Assembly (NCBI GenBank): GCA_036378435.1
Contig: DASUWK010000056.1
Span: 107,309 to 171,308, forward strand
Origin: DASUWK01 sp036378435
GTDB taxonomy: Bacteria > Chloroflexota > Dormibacteria > Dormibacterales > Dormibacteraceae
Length of the DNA: 64,000 nt
Direction: 5' to 3'
In this document: positions 44,474-52,765 of the stretch, piece after piece
Layout of the letters: each line of letters opens with the position of its first letter
Position numbering within the stretch: position 1 is the stretch's first letter
Notes under the pieces: model-generated
The model's input: only the letters and a program-made list of their open reading frames with translations
Told to the model about the DNA's origin: nothing
Databases searched by the model: none
Translations under genes and position numbers: made by a program

Positions 44474-44547
44474 GAGATCGACTACCCCCTACGCGGCGCG
44501 GCAAGGGCCACACCGCAGAACCGAGAGCCAGGCTAACAGGGCCTCGT

Positions 44548-45522
44548 GTGATCGGTCAAACCCCTTTGCACGAAGATTTGAGCGTGACTTTGGTCGTCCC
44601 CGAGTGGTACCGAGAGCTCGTCGAGCCTGGGCTGGACGGCGCGGCGGCCACCTTCTATCGAGATGAGAAGGGGGCGCTGGAGGCCCTTCCGGCGGCCGAC
44701 GGCTTCTGGCTCGAGCTCTGGGGACAGGACCCCTCGGTGGAGGGATTGGTCACAGCCGGCAAGGGGCTCCGCTGGATCCAGCTCTCGAGCGCGGGGGTCG
44801 AGTCGATGGACTTCGAGCTCCTGCGACGCCGCGGGATCATGCTCACCAACGGTGCCGGCCTGCACGCGCCGCCGATCGCCGAGCACGTGGTCATGTGCAT
44901 GCTCATGGCCGGCCGCGGCATCCTGCCGCTGCTGCGTGCCCAAGCGGAAGGTCGCTGGGACCGGCGCGCGGGCGGGCGTGCCGAGCTCGCGGGGTCGGAG
45001 GTGCTGATCCTCGGCTATGGGCTGATCGGCCGAGCAATCGCCAAGAAGGCGCGCGCGCTGGGCGCGCACGTGATCGGCGCTCGCAGGCGCGGGCGCGCCG
45101 GCCGCGACGTTGTCGTCGGTGACGCCTGGCACGAGCTGCTGCCGCAGACGGACTTCCTCGTGGTCGCCGCGCCGTTGACGCCGGCCACCCGCGGCATCGT
45201 CGGCAGAGCTGAGCTGGCTGCCCTCAAACCGGGCTCCTGGCTGGTCAACATCGCCCGCGGCCCGCTCGTCGACGAGGCCGCCCTGCTGGATGCCCTTGAT
45301 GGCGGCACGCTGGGCGGCGCGGCACTCGACGTGTTCGACCAGGAGCCGCTGCCCAAAGGCCATCCGCTTTGGAGCAAGCCCAACGTCATCCTGACGCCGC
45401 ACGTCTCAGCGAGCACGACCCGCATGCAGCAGCGAGCCGCCGCGCTCTTCCTCGACAACGCGGCGCGGTTCCAGGCCGGCCGCCGGCTGCGCAACGTCGT
45501 CGACCTCAGGGCTGGATATTGA
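44548..45522 (+). CDS. D-isomer-specific 2-hydroxyacid dehydrogenase
   Basis: NAD(P)-dependent 2-oxo acid/2-hydroxyacid oxidoreductase of 324 aa. The Rossmann motif is ILGYGLIGRAIA. Catalytic residues lie in NIARGPLVDEAALLDAL (Arg), DVFDQEPLP (Glu) and LTPHVSAST (His). A GTG at 44584, encoding TLVVPEWYRELV onward, gives a more usual N-terminus and is an alternative start. It is the first gene of a four-gene coupled operon with LutB-LutA, a D-threonine-aldolase-like enzyme and an aldonolactone oxidase; substrates such as glyoxylate, hydroxypyruvate or phenylpyruvate fit equally well. Confidence 0.9.
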   Translation: MIGQTPLHEDLSVTLVVPEWYRELVEPGLDGAAATFYRDEKGALEALPAADGFWLELWGQDPSVEGLVTAGKGLRWIQLSSAGVESMDFELLRRRGIMLTNGAGLHAPPIAEHVVMCMLMAGRGILPLLRAQAEGRWDRRAGGRAELAGSEVLILGYGLIGRAIAKKARALGAHVIGARRRGRAGRDVVVGDAWHELLPQTDFLVVAAPLTPATRGIVGRAELAALKPGSWLVNIARGPLVDEAALLDALDGGTLGGAALDVFDQEPLPKGHPLWSKPNVILTPHVSASTTRMQQRAAALFLDNAARFQAGRRLRNVVDLRAGY

Positions 45523-47567
45523 GCGAGAGCCGGCGCCACTTCCGCAAGCGGGTCCAGGCGGCGCTCGACGACGAGCACCTGCAGCAGGCGATGGTCGCGG
45601 CCATGACCGGCCTGCGCGAGCGGCGGTCGCGAGCTTTCGAGTCCTACGACTTCCAGCGCGGCCGCCAGGATCTCAAGCGCCGCAGGCAGGAGAACCTCGA
45701 GCGCCTCGACGACCTGCTTGACGAGTTCCGTGAGCGCCTGGAGGAGGTCGGCGGCCAGTTCCACCTCGTGGCGGACGCGGCCGAAGCGCGGCGCGTCATC
45801 GGCGAGATCTCTCAGAGCGCCGGCGCGGGCCTGGTCGTCAAGTCGAAGTCGATGGCGACCGAGGAGATCGAACTGAACCCATACCTCGAGTCGCTGGGCA
45901 TGGAGGTGGTTGAGAGCGACCTCGGCGAGCGGATGGTGCAGCTGACCAAGACGCACCCCTCGCACCTGATCGCGCCGGCGATCCACCTCACCAAGGAGGA
46001 CGCGGCCCGGGTCTTCGGGACCGAGGTGGACATCGGCGCGATCCAGCGTCACGCGCGCGAGTCGCTGCGTCAGAAGTTCATCGACGCGCAGGTGGGCATC
46101 TCGGGCGCGAACTTCGCGATCGCCGAGACGGGCACGCTCGGCATCGTCACCAACGAGGGCAACGCCGACCTCACGACGACGCTCCCCCCCGTCCACATCG
46201 CCGTCTTCGGCGTCGACAAGGTGGTCGCGAGCCTCGAGGACGCGGTCGCGATCCTGCGCATGCTGCCGCGATCCGGCACGGGGCAGCGGATGACGAGCTA
46301 CGTCAACTGGATCACCGGTCCATCCCGCTCGGGCGACATCGAGCAGTCCTTCATGATCGGCGTCCACGGACCGCGCGAGGTGCACTGCGTCGTGCTGGAC
46401 AACGGCCGCTCCAAGATGCGCGAGGACCCCGTCTTCAAGGACGCGCTGACGTGCATCCGCTGCGGCGCCTGCTCGAACGCCTGCCCGCCATTCATGGCCG
46501 TGAGCGGGCACCAGTTCGGCCACATCTACAACGGGCCGATCGGGCTCGTACTGACGCCGTTCCACCACGGATTGAAGGCGGACGAGCTGCCGCAGTCGCT
46601 GTGCGCGCAGTGCAACGCGTGCCAGGAGATCTGCCCGGTCGACATCCCCTTGCCGCGGCAGATCCTCGAGCATCGCCGGCACTCGGGCAAGACGCTCCGC
46701 AAGCGGGCGCTGCTCGACCTCTGGACGCACGAGAGCGCCGCGCGAGCCGCCTTTCGCGTCGGTGCGCCGTTCAGCTCGCGGCTCTCTTCGCGTCCTCTGC
46801 GGGGGATGCTGCCGGCGCAATCCGGGGACCCAGACGCGCCGCCGATCACGATCTTCTCGTCCTGCACGGTCGACCGCATGGATCCGCAGGCGGGAGTTGC
46901 TCTGGCTCGAATCCTCCAGCGCTCGGGGTTCCGCGTCGTGCTGCCCAAGTCGCAGTGGTGCTGCGGGCTGGTGGCCGCCAACGCCGGCGACTTCGACAAA
47001 GGCGCGCAGCTCTCAGCCGATCTGGCGAGCGCGCTCGTGCGCACCGAGGGACGCATCGTGACGCCGTCGACCTCCTGCTTCGCCGCGTTCACCATCGACG
47101 CTCTCGATTGGGGCGCCGACAGCGCCGACCGCAGGTCCGTCGCAGACCGCATGACGCACGCGACCGACTTCGTGCTGAGCCTGCTGCAGCAGCGGCCCGA
47201 CATCGTGCGCCGCGACGGCGAGCGGCCGCGCGTCGCGTACCACGATTCGTGCCAGTCGCTGCGCCAGCTCGGCCTCCACGACGAGCCGCGCGGCGTGCTC
47301 ATCGCCTGCGGCTACGACGTCGTCGACCTGCCCGACATCGCCAACTGCTGCGGCTTCGGCGGCACGTTCAGCTTCGACTGGCCGCAGGTGGCCGACCGCC
47401 TGCTGGACTGGAAGCTGGATGCGCTTGCAAAGACCGGCTGCACGGTCCTCGCCTCGGACAACCCGGGCTGCCTGGTCCACATCGCGGCAGGCGCGCGCCG
47501 CCGCAAGCTCAACCTGCGGGTGGCGCACATCCTCGAGCTCGTAGCTGAGAGACTCACGCCGGAGTGA
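45519..47567 (+). CDS. LutB-LutA fusion, iron-sulfur 2-hydroxyacid (lactate) oxidation protein
   Basis: 682-aa fusion. Residues about 1-310 are the LutB LUD domain (GLVVKSKSMATEEIELN, ETGTLGIVTNEGNADL). Two 4Fe-4S motifs follow: CIRCGACSNACP and CAQCNACQEICP. From about 440 to the end lies a LutA/GlpC-like CCG region with CCGLVAANAGDF and CCGFGGTFSFDWP. LutABC oxidise L-lactate; LutC is not seen here. The TTG start sits in a TTGA overlap with the dehydrogenase and gives the standard LutB N-terminus. It may oxidise lactate or another 2-hydroxyacid and pass electrons to quinone. Confidence 0.88.
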   Translation: MSESRRHFRKRVQAALDDEHLQQAMVAAMTGLRERRSRAFESYDFQRGRQDLKRRRQENLERLDDLLDEFRERLEEVGGQFHLVADAAEARRVIGEISQSAGAGLVVKSKSMATEEIELNPYLESLGMEVVESDLGERMVQLTKTHPSHLIAPAIHLTKEDAARVFGTEVDIGAIQRHARESLRQKFIDAQVGISGANFAIAETGTLGIVTNEGNADLTTTLPPVHIAVFGVDKVVASLEDAVAILRMLPRSGTGQRMTSYVNWITGPSRSGDIEQSFMIGVHGPREVHCVVLDNGRSKMREDPVFKDALTCIRCGACSNACPPFMAVSGHQFGHIYNGPIGLVLTPFHHGLKADELPQSLCAQCNACQEICPVDIPLPRQILEHRRHSGKTLRKRALLDLWTHESAARAAFRVGAPFSSRLSSRPLRGMLPAQSGDPDAPPITIFSSCTVDRMDPQAGVALARILQRSGFRVVLPKSQWCCGLVAANAGDFDKGAQLSADLASALVRTEGRIVTPSTSCFAAFTIDALDWGADSADRRSVADRMTHATDFVLSLLQQRPDIVRRDGERPRVAYHDSCQSLRQLGLHDEPRGVLIACGYDVVDLPDIANCCGFGGTFSFDWPQVADRLLDWKLDALAKTGCTVLASDNPGCLVHIAAGARRRKLNLRVAHILELVAERLTPE

Positions 47568-48550
47568 GGATCGGCGAGCTGGTCACACCCGCCCTGGTGG
47601 TCGACGCCGCCGGTCTCGACCACAACCTGCGGACGATGCAGGGGGCGTTGGGCGAGCGCCTGCGTCCGCACGTCAAGGCGCACAAGTGCACCGCGCTGGC
47701 CAGGCGGCAGGCGGAGCTGGGCGCGACCAAGTTCACCTGCGCCACCATCCGCGAGGTGGAGGGATTGGCAGCGGCCGGTATCGGCGACGACCTGCTGCTG
47801 GCCAACGAGGTCGTCGACGCCACGCGCCTGGCCCGGCTGGACGCGCGTGTCACGGTCGCCGTCGACTCGGAGGAGACGATTCGAGCCGCGGCCGCCGGGC
47901 CGGTCCGCGAGGTTCTGGTCGACGTCGACGTCGGCGTACCGCGCTGCGGCTGCCCGCCGGAAGACGCCGGCCGGCTGGCCGAGCTGGCTCGGGGCGCCGG
48001 CCTCGAGGTGCGCGGCGTGATGGGCTACGAAGGCCACGCGATGATCGTCGCCGACCGCGAAGCGCGCGCCCAGGTGGTGGAGTACTCGATGGAGCAGCTG
48101 CTGCAGGCGCATCAAGACGCCGGCGGCGAGGTCATCTCGGCCGGTGGCACCGGCACCTACGACATGAACCCATGGGCCAACGAGATCCAGGCGGGTTCGT
48201 ACGCGCTCATGGACAGCGCTTACGCCGCGCTCGGGCTGCCGTTGGAGCAGGCTCTCAGCGTGCTGGCGACTGTGATCTCGGTCTCGCCCAAGGGCCACGC
48301 GGTCGCCAACTGCGGCCTCAAGTCGCTCGGCATGGACCACGGCAACCCGTCGATGGCGGACGGCCACGAGGTCTTTCTCGTCTCCGACGAGCACGTGACC
48401 TTCTTCCCCGGCGCCAAGGTCCGGGTCGGCGACCGCGTCCTGGTCAAGCCGGCGCACGTCGACCCGACGGTGGCCTACCACAGCCGGCTGCATCTCGTGG
48501 AGGGCGAGGAGGTGCTCGACACCTGGGAGGTCGACCTGCGCGGATGGTGA
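47564..48550 (+). CDS. D-threonine aldolase/D-serine dehydratase-like PLP enzyme
   Basis: Fold-type III PLP enzyme of 328 aa, alanine-racemase N-domain plus D-serine-dehydratase-like C-domain. The PLP lysine is in RPHVKAHKC; the phosphate loop is around SAGGTGTYD. The metal motif near the C-terminus is HVD (HxD), as in D-threonine aldolase, rather than the HxC of D-serine dehydratases. It therefore probably splits D-beta-hydroxy-amino acids into glycine and an aldehyde. The GTG start overlaps the LutB-LutA stop. The end overlaps the lactone oxidase start by 7 bp. Confidence 0.87.
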   Translation: MRIGELVTPALVVDAAGLDHNLRTMQGALGERLRPHVKAHKCTALARRQAELGATKFTCATIREVEGLAAAGIGDDLLLANEVVDATRLARLDARVTVAVDSEETIRAAAAGPVREVLVDVDVGVPRCGCPPEDAGRLAELARGAGLEVRGVMGYEGHAMIVADREARAQVVEYSMEQLLQAHQDAGGEVISAGGTGTYDMNPWANEIQAGSYALMDSAYAALGLPLEQALSVLATVISVSPKGHAVANCGLKSLGMDHGNPSMADGHEVFLVSDEHVTFFPGAKVRVGDRVLVKPAHVDPTVAYHSRLHLVEGEEVLDTWEVDLRGW

Positions 48551-49872
48551 GCTGGCAGAACTGGGGCCGCACCTACAGGGCCAACCCGGTCGCGATCCAG
48601 TTCCCGCGGAGCGAGGAGGAGATCGCAGCGATCGTGCGGGACGCGGTCGCGAAGGGCCAGAAGGTCAAGGCGGCCGGCACCGGCCACTCGTTCACCGACA
48701 TCGCCTGCACCGACGGGCGGCTGCTGAAGCTGGATCACTACAACCGCGTGCTCGAGATCGATCGCGAGGCGCGGACGGTCACTGTGCAGTCCGGCATCAC
48801 CATCATCCAGCTGAACGAGGCGCTGCACGCCGCCGGTCTCGCGCTGGAGAACATGGGCGACGTCGGGTACCAGACGATCAGCGGCGCGATCTCGACCGCC
48901 ACCCACGGTACGGGCGAGCGCTTCCGCAACATCTCCAGCCAGCTGCGGGCGCTGACCATCGTGGACGGAGCGGGCCAGGTCGTGCGCTGCTCGGCGGACG
49001 AGAACCCGGACCTTTTCTCACCCGCTCGCGTCAGCCTGGGCGCGCTGGGAGTCATCTCGACGGTGACCCTGCAGTGCGTGCCGGCGTTCTACATCGGCTC
49101 GGTTCAGCAGCCGCGGCGCGTCGACGAGCTGCTGGAGCGGTTCGATGAGCTCTGCCACGACAACGACCACTTCGAGTTCTTCTGGTTCCCCCACACCGAC
49201 CGGGCGCAGTCGATCACCAACGAGCGAAGCGAAGCGCCGCTGCCGGGCCGCGGACGCTCCGGCTTCGGCGCCTACGTCAACGACGTCGTTTTCGAGAACC
49301 ATGCCTTCGGCCTCGTGCAGCGGATCGGGAGCCTGCACCGCGGCTGGATCCCGGCGCTGGCCGGGCTGAGCGGACGGCTGCTCTCGCCGCGCGAGGTCAG
49401 CGACTCGAGCCACCGCATCTTCGCCAACGAGCGGCGCGTTCGCTTTGCGGAGATGGAGTACGAGGTGCCGCGGGAGCACCTGGTGCCGGCCTTCCGCGAC
49501 GTGCGCCGCATGCTCGACCGCAGCGGACTCCTGGTGAGCTTTCCCGTTGAGGTGCGGGCGGTGGCAGCGGACGACATCCCCCTCAGCACCGCTTACGGCC
49601 GTCCGAGCGCGTACATCGCGGTGCATGTCTACTGGCGGTACGAGTACGAGCCGTACTTCCGCGAGGTCGAGGCGATCATGCGGCAGTACGACGGCCGCCC
49701 GCATTGGGGCAAGCTCCACTTCCGTGACGCCGCGTCTTTGCGGCCGGCCTATCCCCGCTGGGACGAGTTCCAGGCGGCGCGGGCGCGCCTCGACCCCCAG
49801 GGCGTGTTCAGCAACACCTACCTCGACCGCGTGCTGGGCCCGGTCCAGGCCGGCGCCGGCGTCAGGCCGTGA
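48544..49872 (+). CDS. FAD-linked aldonolactone oxidase (D-arabinono-1,4-lactone oxidase family)
   Basis: Vanillyl-alcohol-oxidase superfamily flavoprotein of 442 aa. The FAD domain (about 10-175) includes KAAGTGHSFTDIA and the GAISTATHGTG loop. The ALO domain follows, and the C-terminus has the conserved PHWGKLHF motif that contacts the active site. It oxidises aldonolactones or sugar alcohols with O2 or another acceptor. ATG 48544 and GTG 48547 are both possible starts. It ends the operon and converges with the SnoaL-like gene (11-bp overlap). Confidence 0.88.
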   Translation: MVSWQNWGRTYRANPVAIQFPRSEEEIAAIVRDAVAKGQKVKAAGTGHSFTDIACTDGRLLKLDHYNRVLEIDREARTVTVQSGITIIQLNEALHAAGLALENMGDVGYQTISGAISTATHGTGERFRNISSQLRALTIVDGAGQVVRCSADENPDLFSPARVSLGALGVISTVTLQCVPAFYIGSVQQPRRVDELLERFDELCHDNDHFEFFWFPHTDRAQSITNERSEAPLPGRGRSGFGAYVNDVVFENHAFGLVQRIGSLHRGWIPALAGLSGRLLSPREVSDSSHRIFANERRVRFAEMEYEVPREHLVPAFRDVRRMLDRSGLLVSFPVEVRAVAADDIPLSTAYGRPSAYIAVHVYWRYEYEPYFREVEAIMRQYDGRPHWGKLHFRDAASLRPAYPRWDEFQAARARLDPQGVFSNTYLDRVLGPVQAGAGVRP

Positions 49873-50227
49873 AAGCCGCCTCGCGCGTGCGGACGCTTTC
49901 CATACGCACGATCGCGCCACCGCGAAACGTGAAGGTCAACGTGCGCGGCGCTCCCGCCGCCATCACGTCGTTCTCGGGAAAGTCAGGCCCTTCGACGTAG
50001 ACGGCCACGCGGTCGCCGATCTCTTGGGCGTCGAAGCGGGTGAGCCGCGGCGTGCGGGCCGCGAAGCGCTTCACCAGGCCCATCACCTCGTCGCGGTTCT
50101 TGCAGACCAGCTCCGGCTCGAGTCCCTGCCAGACGACCTCCGGGTCGAGGAGCGTTTCGAGCTCGGACGCATCGCCCTTGCCGAGCAGCGTCACCCAGGC
50201 TGACACCAGCGCAACCAGGTTCGACAC
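49862..50227 (-). CDS. SnoaL/NTF2-like protein
   Basis: 121-aa cone-fold protein. The N-terminal helix carries LVALVSAWVTLLGKGDASELETLL, then DPEVVWQGLEPELVCKNRDEV, and the C-terminal strands RTLTFTFRGGAIVRMESV, the usual SnoaL-like layout. The pocket residues are not specific for any enzyme. The GTG start lies 2 bp after the DUF1801 stop, so the two genes are co-transcribed. The function is unknown. Confidence 0.8.
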   Translation of the reverse strand: MSNLVALVSAWVTLLGKGDASELETLLDPEVVWQGLEPELVCKNRDEVMGLVKRFAARTPRLTRFDAQEIGDRVAVYVEGPDFPENDVMAAGAPRTLTFTFRGGAIVRMESVRTREAAFTA

Positions 50228-50229
50228 GC

Positions 50230-50667
50230 TCAGCCCACCGCCTGCTTGATCAGCTGCGTGATCCTCTTCTCGACCGCGGGCGTCATCTTTTGCACCGCGA
50301 ACGCGTTCGGCCACAGGTCGCCGTCGTCGAGCCGGGCCTTGTCGCTGAAGCCGAGCGTCGCATAGCGCGTCTTGAACTTCTGCGCGGACTGGAAGAAGCA
50401 GATGGTGTTGCCGCCCTTGGCGTAGGCCGGCATCCCATACCAGGTCCTGGGCTCGATGTCCGGCACGGCGGCTTTGACGAGGGCGTGGATCCGCTCGGCC
50501 ATCGCGCGGTCGTCAGGTTTCATCTCGGCGATCTTCGCGAGCACCTCGGCCTCGGGGTCGGTGCTAGCCGCGGCGCGGCGCTCTTCCGCCGCGTCTCGCA
50601 TCGCGGCCTTCTCTTCGTCGCTGAACACCTCGGACGCTTTGCGGCTGGCGGTCTTCTGAGCGGTCAT
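50230..50667 (-). CDS. DUF1801 protein (YdhG-like)
   Basis: 145-aa cytoplasmic protein. An N-terminal Ala/Glu/Lys-rich helical tail (1-50) precedes the DUF1801 domain (about 55-140), with IHALVKAAVPDIEPRTWYGMPAYAKGGNTICFF (cited by its ends) and KFKTRYATLGF. Family members have been called intracellular iron chaperones in Bacillus (frataxin-like); that role is not general. It is co-transcribed with the SnoaL-like gene. Confidence 0.85.
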   Translation of the reverse strand: MTAQKTASRKASEVFSDEEKAAMRDAAEERRAAASTDPEAEVLAKIAEMKPDDRAMAERIHALVKAAVPDIEPRTWYGMPAYAKGGNTICFFQSAQKFKTRYATLGFSDKARLDDGDLWPNAFAVQKMTPAVEKRITQLIKQAVG

Positions 50668-50772
50668 GGCGCTGATTCTCCTCTGCCTGATGGTCTTGTC
50701 GGTCGGCGATTCCGATGCTAGGCAGGGCGCCCGCGAAGCGTGTATCCGAAATTGCTGGATGCCGTGGGCGGC

Positions 50773-50803
50773 AAAAAAGGGGCGGCCCGGTCGGGGCCGC
50801 CCC
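50773..50803 (-). terminator. Rho-independent terminator of the secreted-protein gene
   Basis: On the minus strand GGGGCGGCCC pairs perfectly with GGGCCGCCCC (10 bp, 5-base loop) and is followed by TTTTTT (50778-50773). It sits 17 bp after the stop of the gene at 50820-51365. This is the clearest intrinsic terminator in the window. Confidence 0.92.
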
Positions 50804-50819
50804 CAGGCGAATCCGGTTC

Positions 50820-51365
50820 CTAGGTGCAGGTCAGCTCGGTGACCGAACTGATGTTGGGCACCCCGGTGGCGCTGAACGAGATGTGGTCGATCATGTGCAT
50901 GACCACCGAGTCACCCAGGCTGTCCATCACGCGGAAGCTGAAGGTGTCGTGAATTACGGCGTTCTTTTGGTTCAGCGACTCGCCGAACCAGCCGGTCCAC
51001 GTGCCCGCATACACCGGCAGCGTGGGGTCGTTGGGCACGAACGTGGCTGTGCCGTTCTGAGTGCTGGTGACCCAGACGTCGCCGGCGCCGTTGACGTTCA
51101 CCTTGAAGCTGCTGTGGCGCGTGTACACGGTTTGCGTGCCCTTGTCGCCTGTGCACGGATTGGCGCCCGCGGAAACCTGCGGCGGGACGTTGTCGTCCTG
51201 GATCTGCTCGTTGCAGTTGGGAACGACGCTCGCGATGCTGCCATCGTTGTTGAACGTCACGCAGTTGACGTGAGACTCCGACGCGGCCGCGGTCACCGCT
51301 GTCGACGCGACGGTGAGACCGCTGAATGCCACCGCCAGGACTGAGAGAGCTACCAACTTCTTCAA
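50820..51365 (-). CDS. Secreted protein of unknown function
   Basis: 181-aa exported protein starting at TTG 51365, fixed by an AAAGGAGG site 7 bp upstream. The signal peptide spans about 1-28 (KK, hydrophobic core, Ala-x-Ala cleavage). The mature part has four Cys and many Asn/Thr/Ser, with a central beta-rich stretch (SSFKVNVNGAGDVWVTS, TGWFGESLNQKNAVIHDTFSFR). No family is recognised. Its own strong ribosome site and terminator suggest a monocistronic, well-expressed gene. Confidence 0.8.
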   Translation of the reverse strand: MKKLVALSVLAVAFSGLTVASTAVTAAASESHVNCVTFNNDGSIASVVPNCNEQIQDDNVPPQVSAGANPCTGDKGTQTVYTRHSSFKVNVNGAGDVWVTSTQNGTATFVPNDPTLPVYAGTWTGWFGESLNQKNAVIHDTFSFRVMDSLGDSVVMHMIDHISFSATGVPNISSVTELTCT

Positions 51366-51610
51366 GACACTGCCTCCTTTCGGTTCTGTTGTTGACGTGC
51401 AGGCAGGCTATGAAGGGTTCTCGATCGGAGAAAGCAGGCTCGCACCCAAGATTTGGGAAGCCAGCACCCCTGCGAACCGGGTGCTTACTCCGGATTCACC
51501 ATTCGGCGACCTGCTTGAGGCGGGCCAAGGACTCGGCCGGCCCGCGGACGAACTGGCGCCCCAGCAGATTACCTCTGCCTGATCGGGCGCGGGCGGCCTC
51601 ACCCGAGAGG
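51366..51610. other. Intergenic stretch, no gene recognised
   Basis: Leader side of the secreted-protein gene. Two small stem-loops are visible: AGCACCC (51463-51469)/GGGTGCT (51479-51485) and a CCCAA/TTGGG pair just before it. I see no gene, promoter of good match or known RNA family in it. Confidence 0.5.
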
Positions 51611-51681
51611 CGATTTGCCGACAAATCGACCGTTGTCGGAGCCGGTGGCGGGGCATTTGTCGGCAAATCGACCGTTGTCGG
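51611..51681. repeat. Paired palindromic repeat element, locus 2 (42-bp period)
   Basis: ATTTGCCGACAAAT (51613-51626) and ATTTGTCGGCAAAT (51655-51668) start 42 bp apart. Each has ATTTG/CAAAT arms, and the second is the exact reverse complement of the first. An 18-bp direct repeat CAAATCGACCGTTGTCGG follows at the same period. Read on the minus strand, the first unit's context (CGATTT-stem-AAATGCCCCGCC) matches locus 1 at 12728-12797 (CGATTT-stem-AAATGTCCCGCC). It lies about 50 bp downstream of the minus-strand tRNA-Gly. Confidence 0.8.
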
Positions 51682-51728
51682 CCGCTTATCCCGACGAGGG
51701 GGCGGCCGCGAGCTGCTTAGGAAAGAGA

Positions 51729-51804
51729 TGGAGCGGGAGACGGGCTTCGAACCCGCTACCTCAACCTTGGCAAGGTTGCGCTCTACCGAGTGAGCTACTC
51801 CCGC
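51729..51804 (-). tRNA. tRNA-Gly (anticodon GCC)
   Basis: Complete 76-nt tRNA. Acceptor GCGGGAG pairs with CTCCCGC; the loop TTGCCAA gives GCC. CCA encoded (51729-51731). The T-loop reads GGTTCGAAGCC. Confidence 0.95.
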
Positions 51805-51850
51805 TCGTCGGCAGCCTGACGATGTTACCCGAGCCGCCCCGCGGCGCCCC

Positions 51851-52360
51851 TCAGGTGCTGGCTGTCGGCTCCGGCTCCGGCTGGCTAACCGGCGCGGCGT
51901 CCCCTCCGCCGGCCTCGAGCTTCGCCTTGAGGTTCTGGAGAGCGCCGTTGTAGTTAACGTCGATCTTGCTCTTGAAGATCCGGAACAGCAGCGGCCCGAA
52001 GAACGGCTGCTTGATTCCGAAGATCTGGCGGGAGACGAGCGTGCCTCCGTTCTGCTGCGTGAAGGTGAAAACGTGGCCACCGCTGGTGTTGTTCGGGTCG
52101 ACGTACTCGAACTCGACGCTGCGCGGCGGGTCAAGCGCGGTGATCGTCACCTTGCTCGCGTTGCGCTTGCCGAGCAAAGTGCCTTCGGCCGAGTAGGTCT
52201 TGCCGACGGCAGGGCCGCCCGGCTCATCCGGCTTGATCGTCATCTGGTCGGCCTGCGAAGCCCATTCGCTGTGGCGGCTCAGGTCGGCGACGTAGTCGTA
52301 CGCCTTCTCAGGCGCAACGTTGACGAAGATCGTCCAGGTCGGTCCGGGTCTTCCTCGCAC
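51851..52360 (-). CDS. SRPBCC family protein
   Basis: 169-aa START-fold protein. The N-terminal strand and helix read VNVAPEKAYDYVADLSRHSEWAS, the typical polyketide cyclase/dehydrase-like opening; VTITALDPPRSVEFEYV and a long C-terminal helix follow (LQNLKAKLEAGG). The tail is Pro/Glu-rich. The GTG start has AAGGAGG about 7 bp upstream. The ligand is unknown. It stands alone between tRNA-Gly and a GlsB-like membrane protein gene. Confidence 0.85.
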   Translation of the reverse strand: MRGRPGPTWTIFVNVAPEKAYDYVADLSRHSEWASQADQMTIKPDEPGGPAVGKTYSAEGTLLGKRNASKVTITALDPPRSVEFEYVDPNNTSGGHVFTFTQQNGGTLVSRQIFGIKQPFFGPLLFRIFKSKIDVNYNGALQNLKAKLEAGGGDAAPVSQPEPEPTAST

Positions 52361-52406
52361 TGTGACCCTCCTTCAGGAATGAGTCACAGGATCATAAGCG
52401 TTCCGG

Positions 52407-52703
52407 CTAGAACCAGCCTCGCCGCGTTCCCAGGCTGCCGCGGCGGCCCAATCCGCCGGTCAGCAGCCGCAGGATCAGCAGCAGGATCACCGCACCGACG
52501 AAGGCGACCAAGATCAGGCCCAGCAGGCCCGTGACCGCGATCCCTAACTTGGCGGCCAGCCAGCTGCCGAGGAGCGCGCCCAGCACGCCGACCACCAGGT
52601 CGCCCAGCAGCCCGAGACCGTGGCCGGCCATCACGTGGCCGGCGAGGAAGCCGGCCACGAGGCCGACCAGGAGCAGGACTACGAGACTCTGTCCGTCCAT
52701 CAC
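52407..52703 (-). CDS. GlsB/YeaQ/YmgE family membrane protein
   Basis: 98-aa protein of three transmembrane helices (about 7-25, 32-52 and 58-82), Gly-rich, with the family pattern LVAGFLAGHVMAGHGLGLLGDLVVGVLGALLGSWL cited by its ends. The C-terminus is Arg-rich. Called transglycosylase-associated or stress-response protein; the real role is unclear. The GTG at 52703 and the ATG at 52700 both follow a GGGAGG site. Confidence 0.85.
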   Translation of the reverse strand: MMDGQSLVVLLLVGLVAGFLAGHVMAGHGLGLLGDLVVGVLGALLGSWLAAKLGIAVTGLLGLILVAFVGAVILLLILRLLTGGLGRRGSLGTRRGWF

Positions 52704-52765
52704 GCCACCTCCCTAAAGTGTCATCGTCACTATAACTTTTACGGAGGGAGTTGAGGCAGGAAAGT

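Noticed and set aside
44474..44547. c-di-AMP (ydaO) riboswitch upstream of the lytic transglycosylase
   Set aside because: The gap is too short and lacks the conserved core bases.
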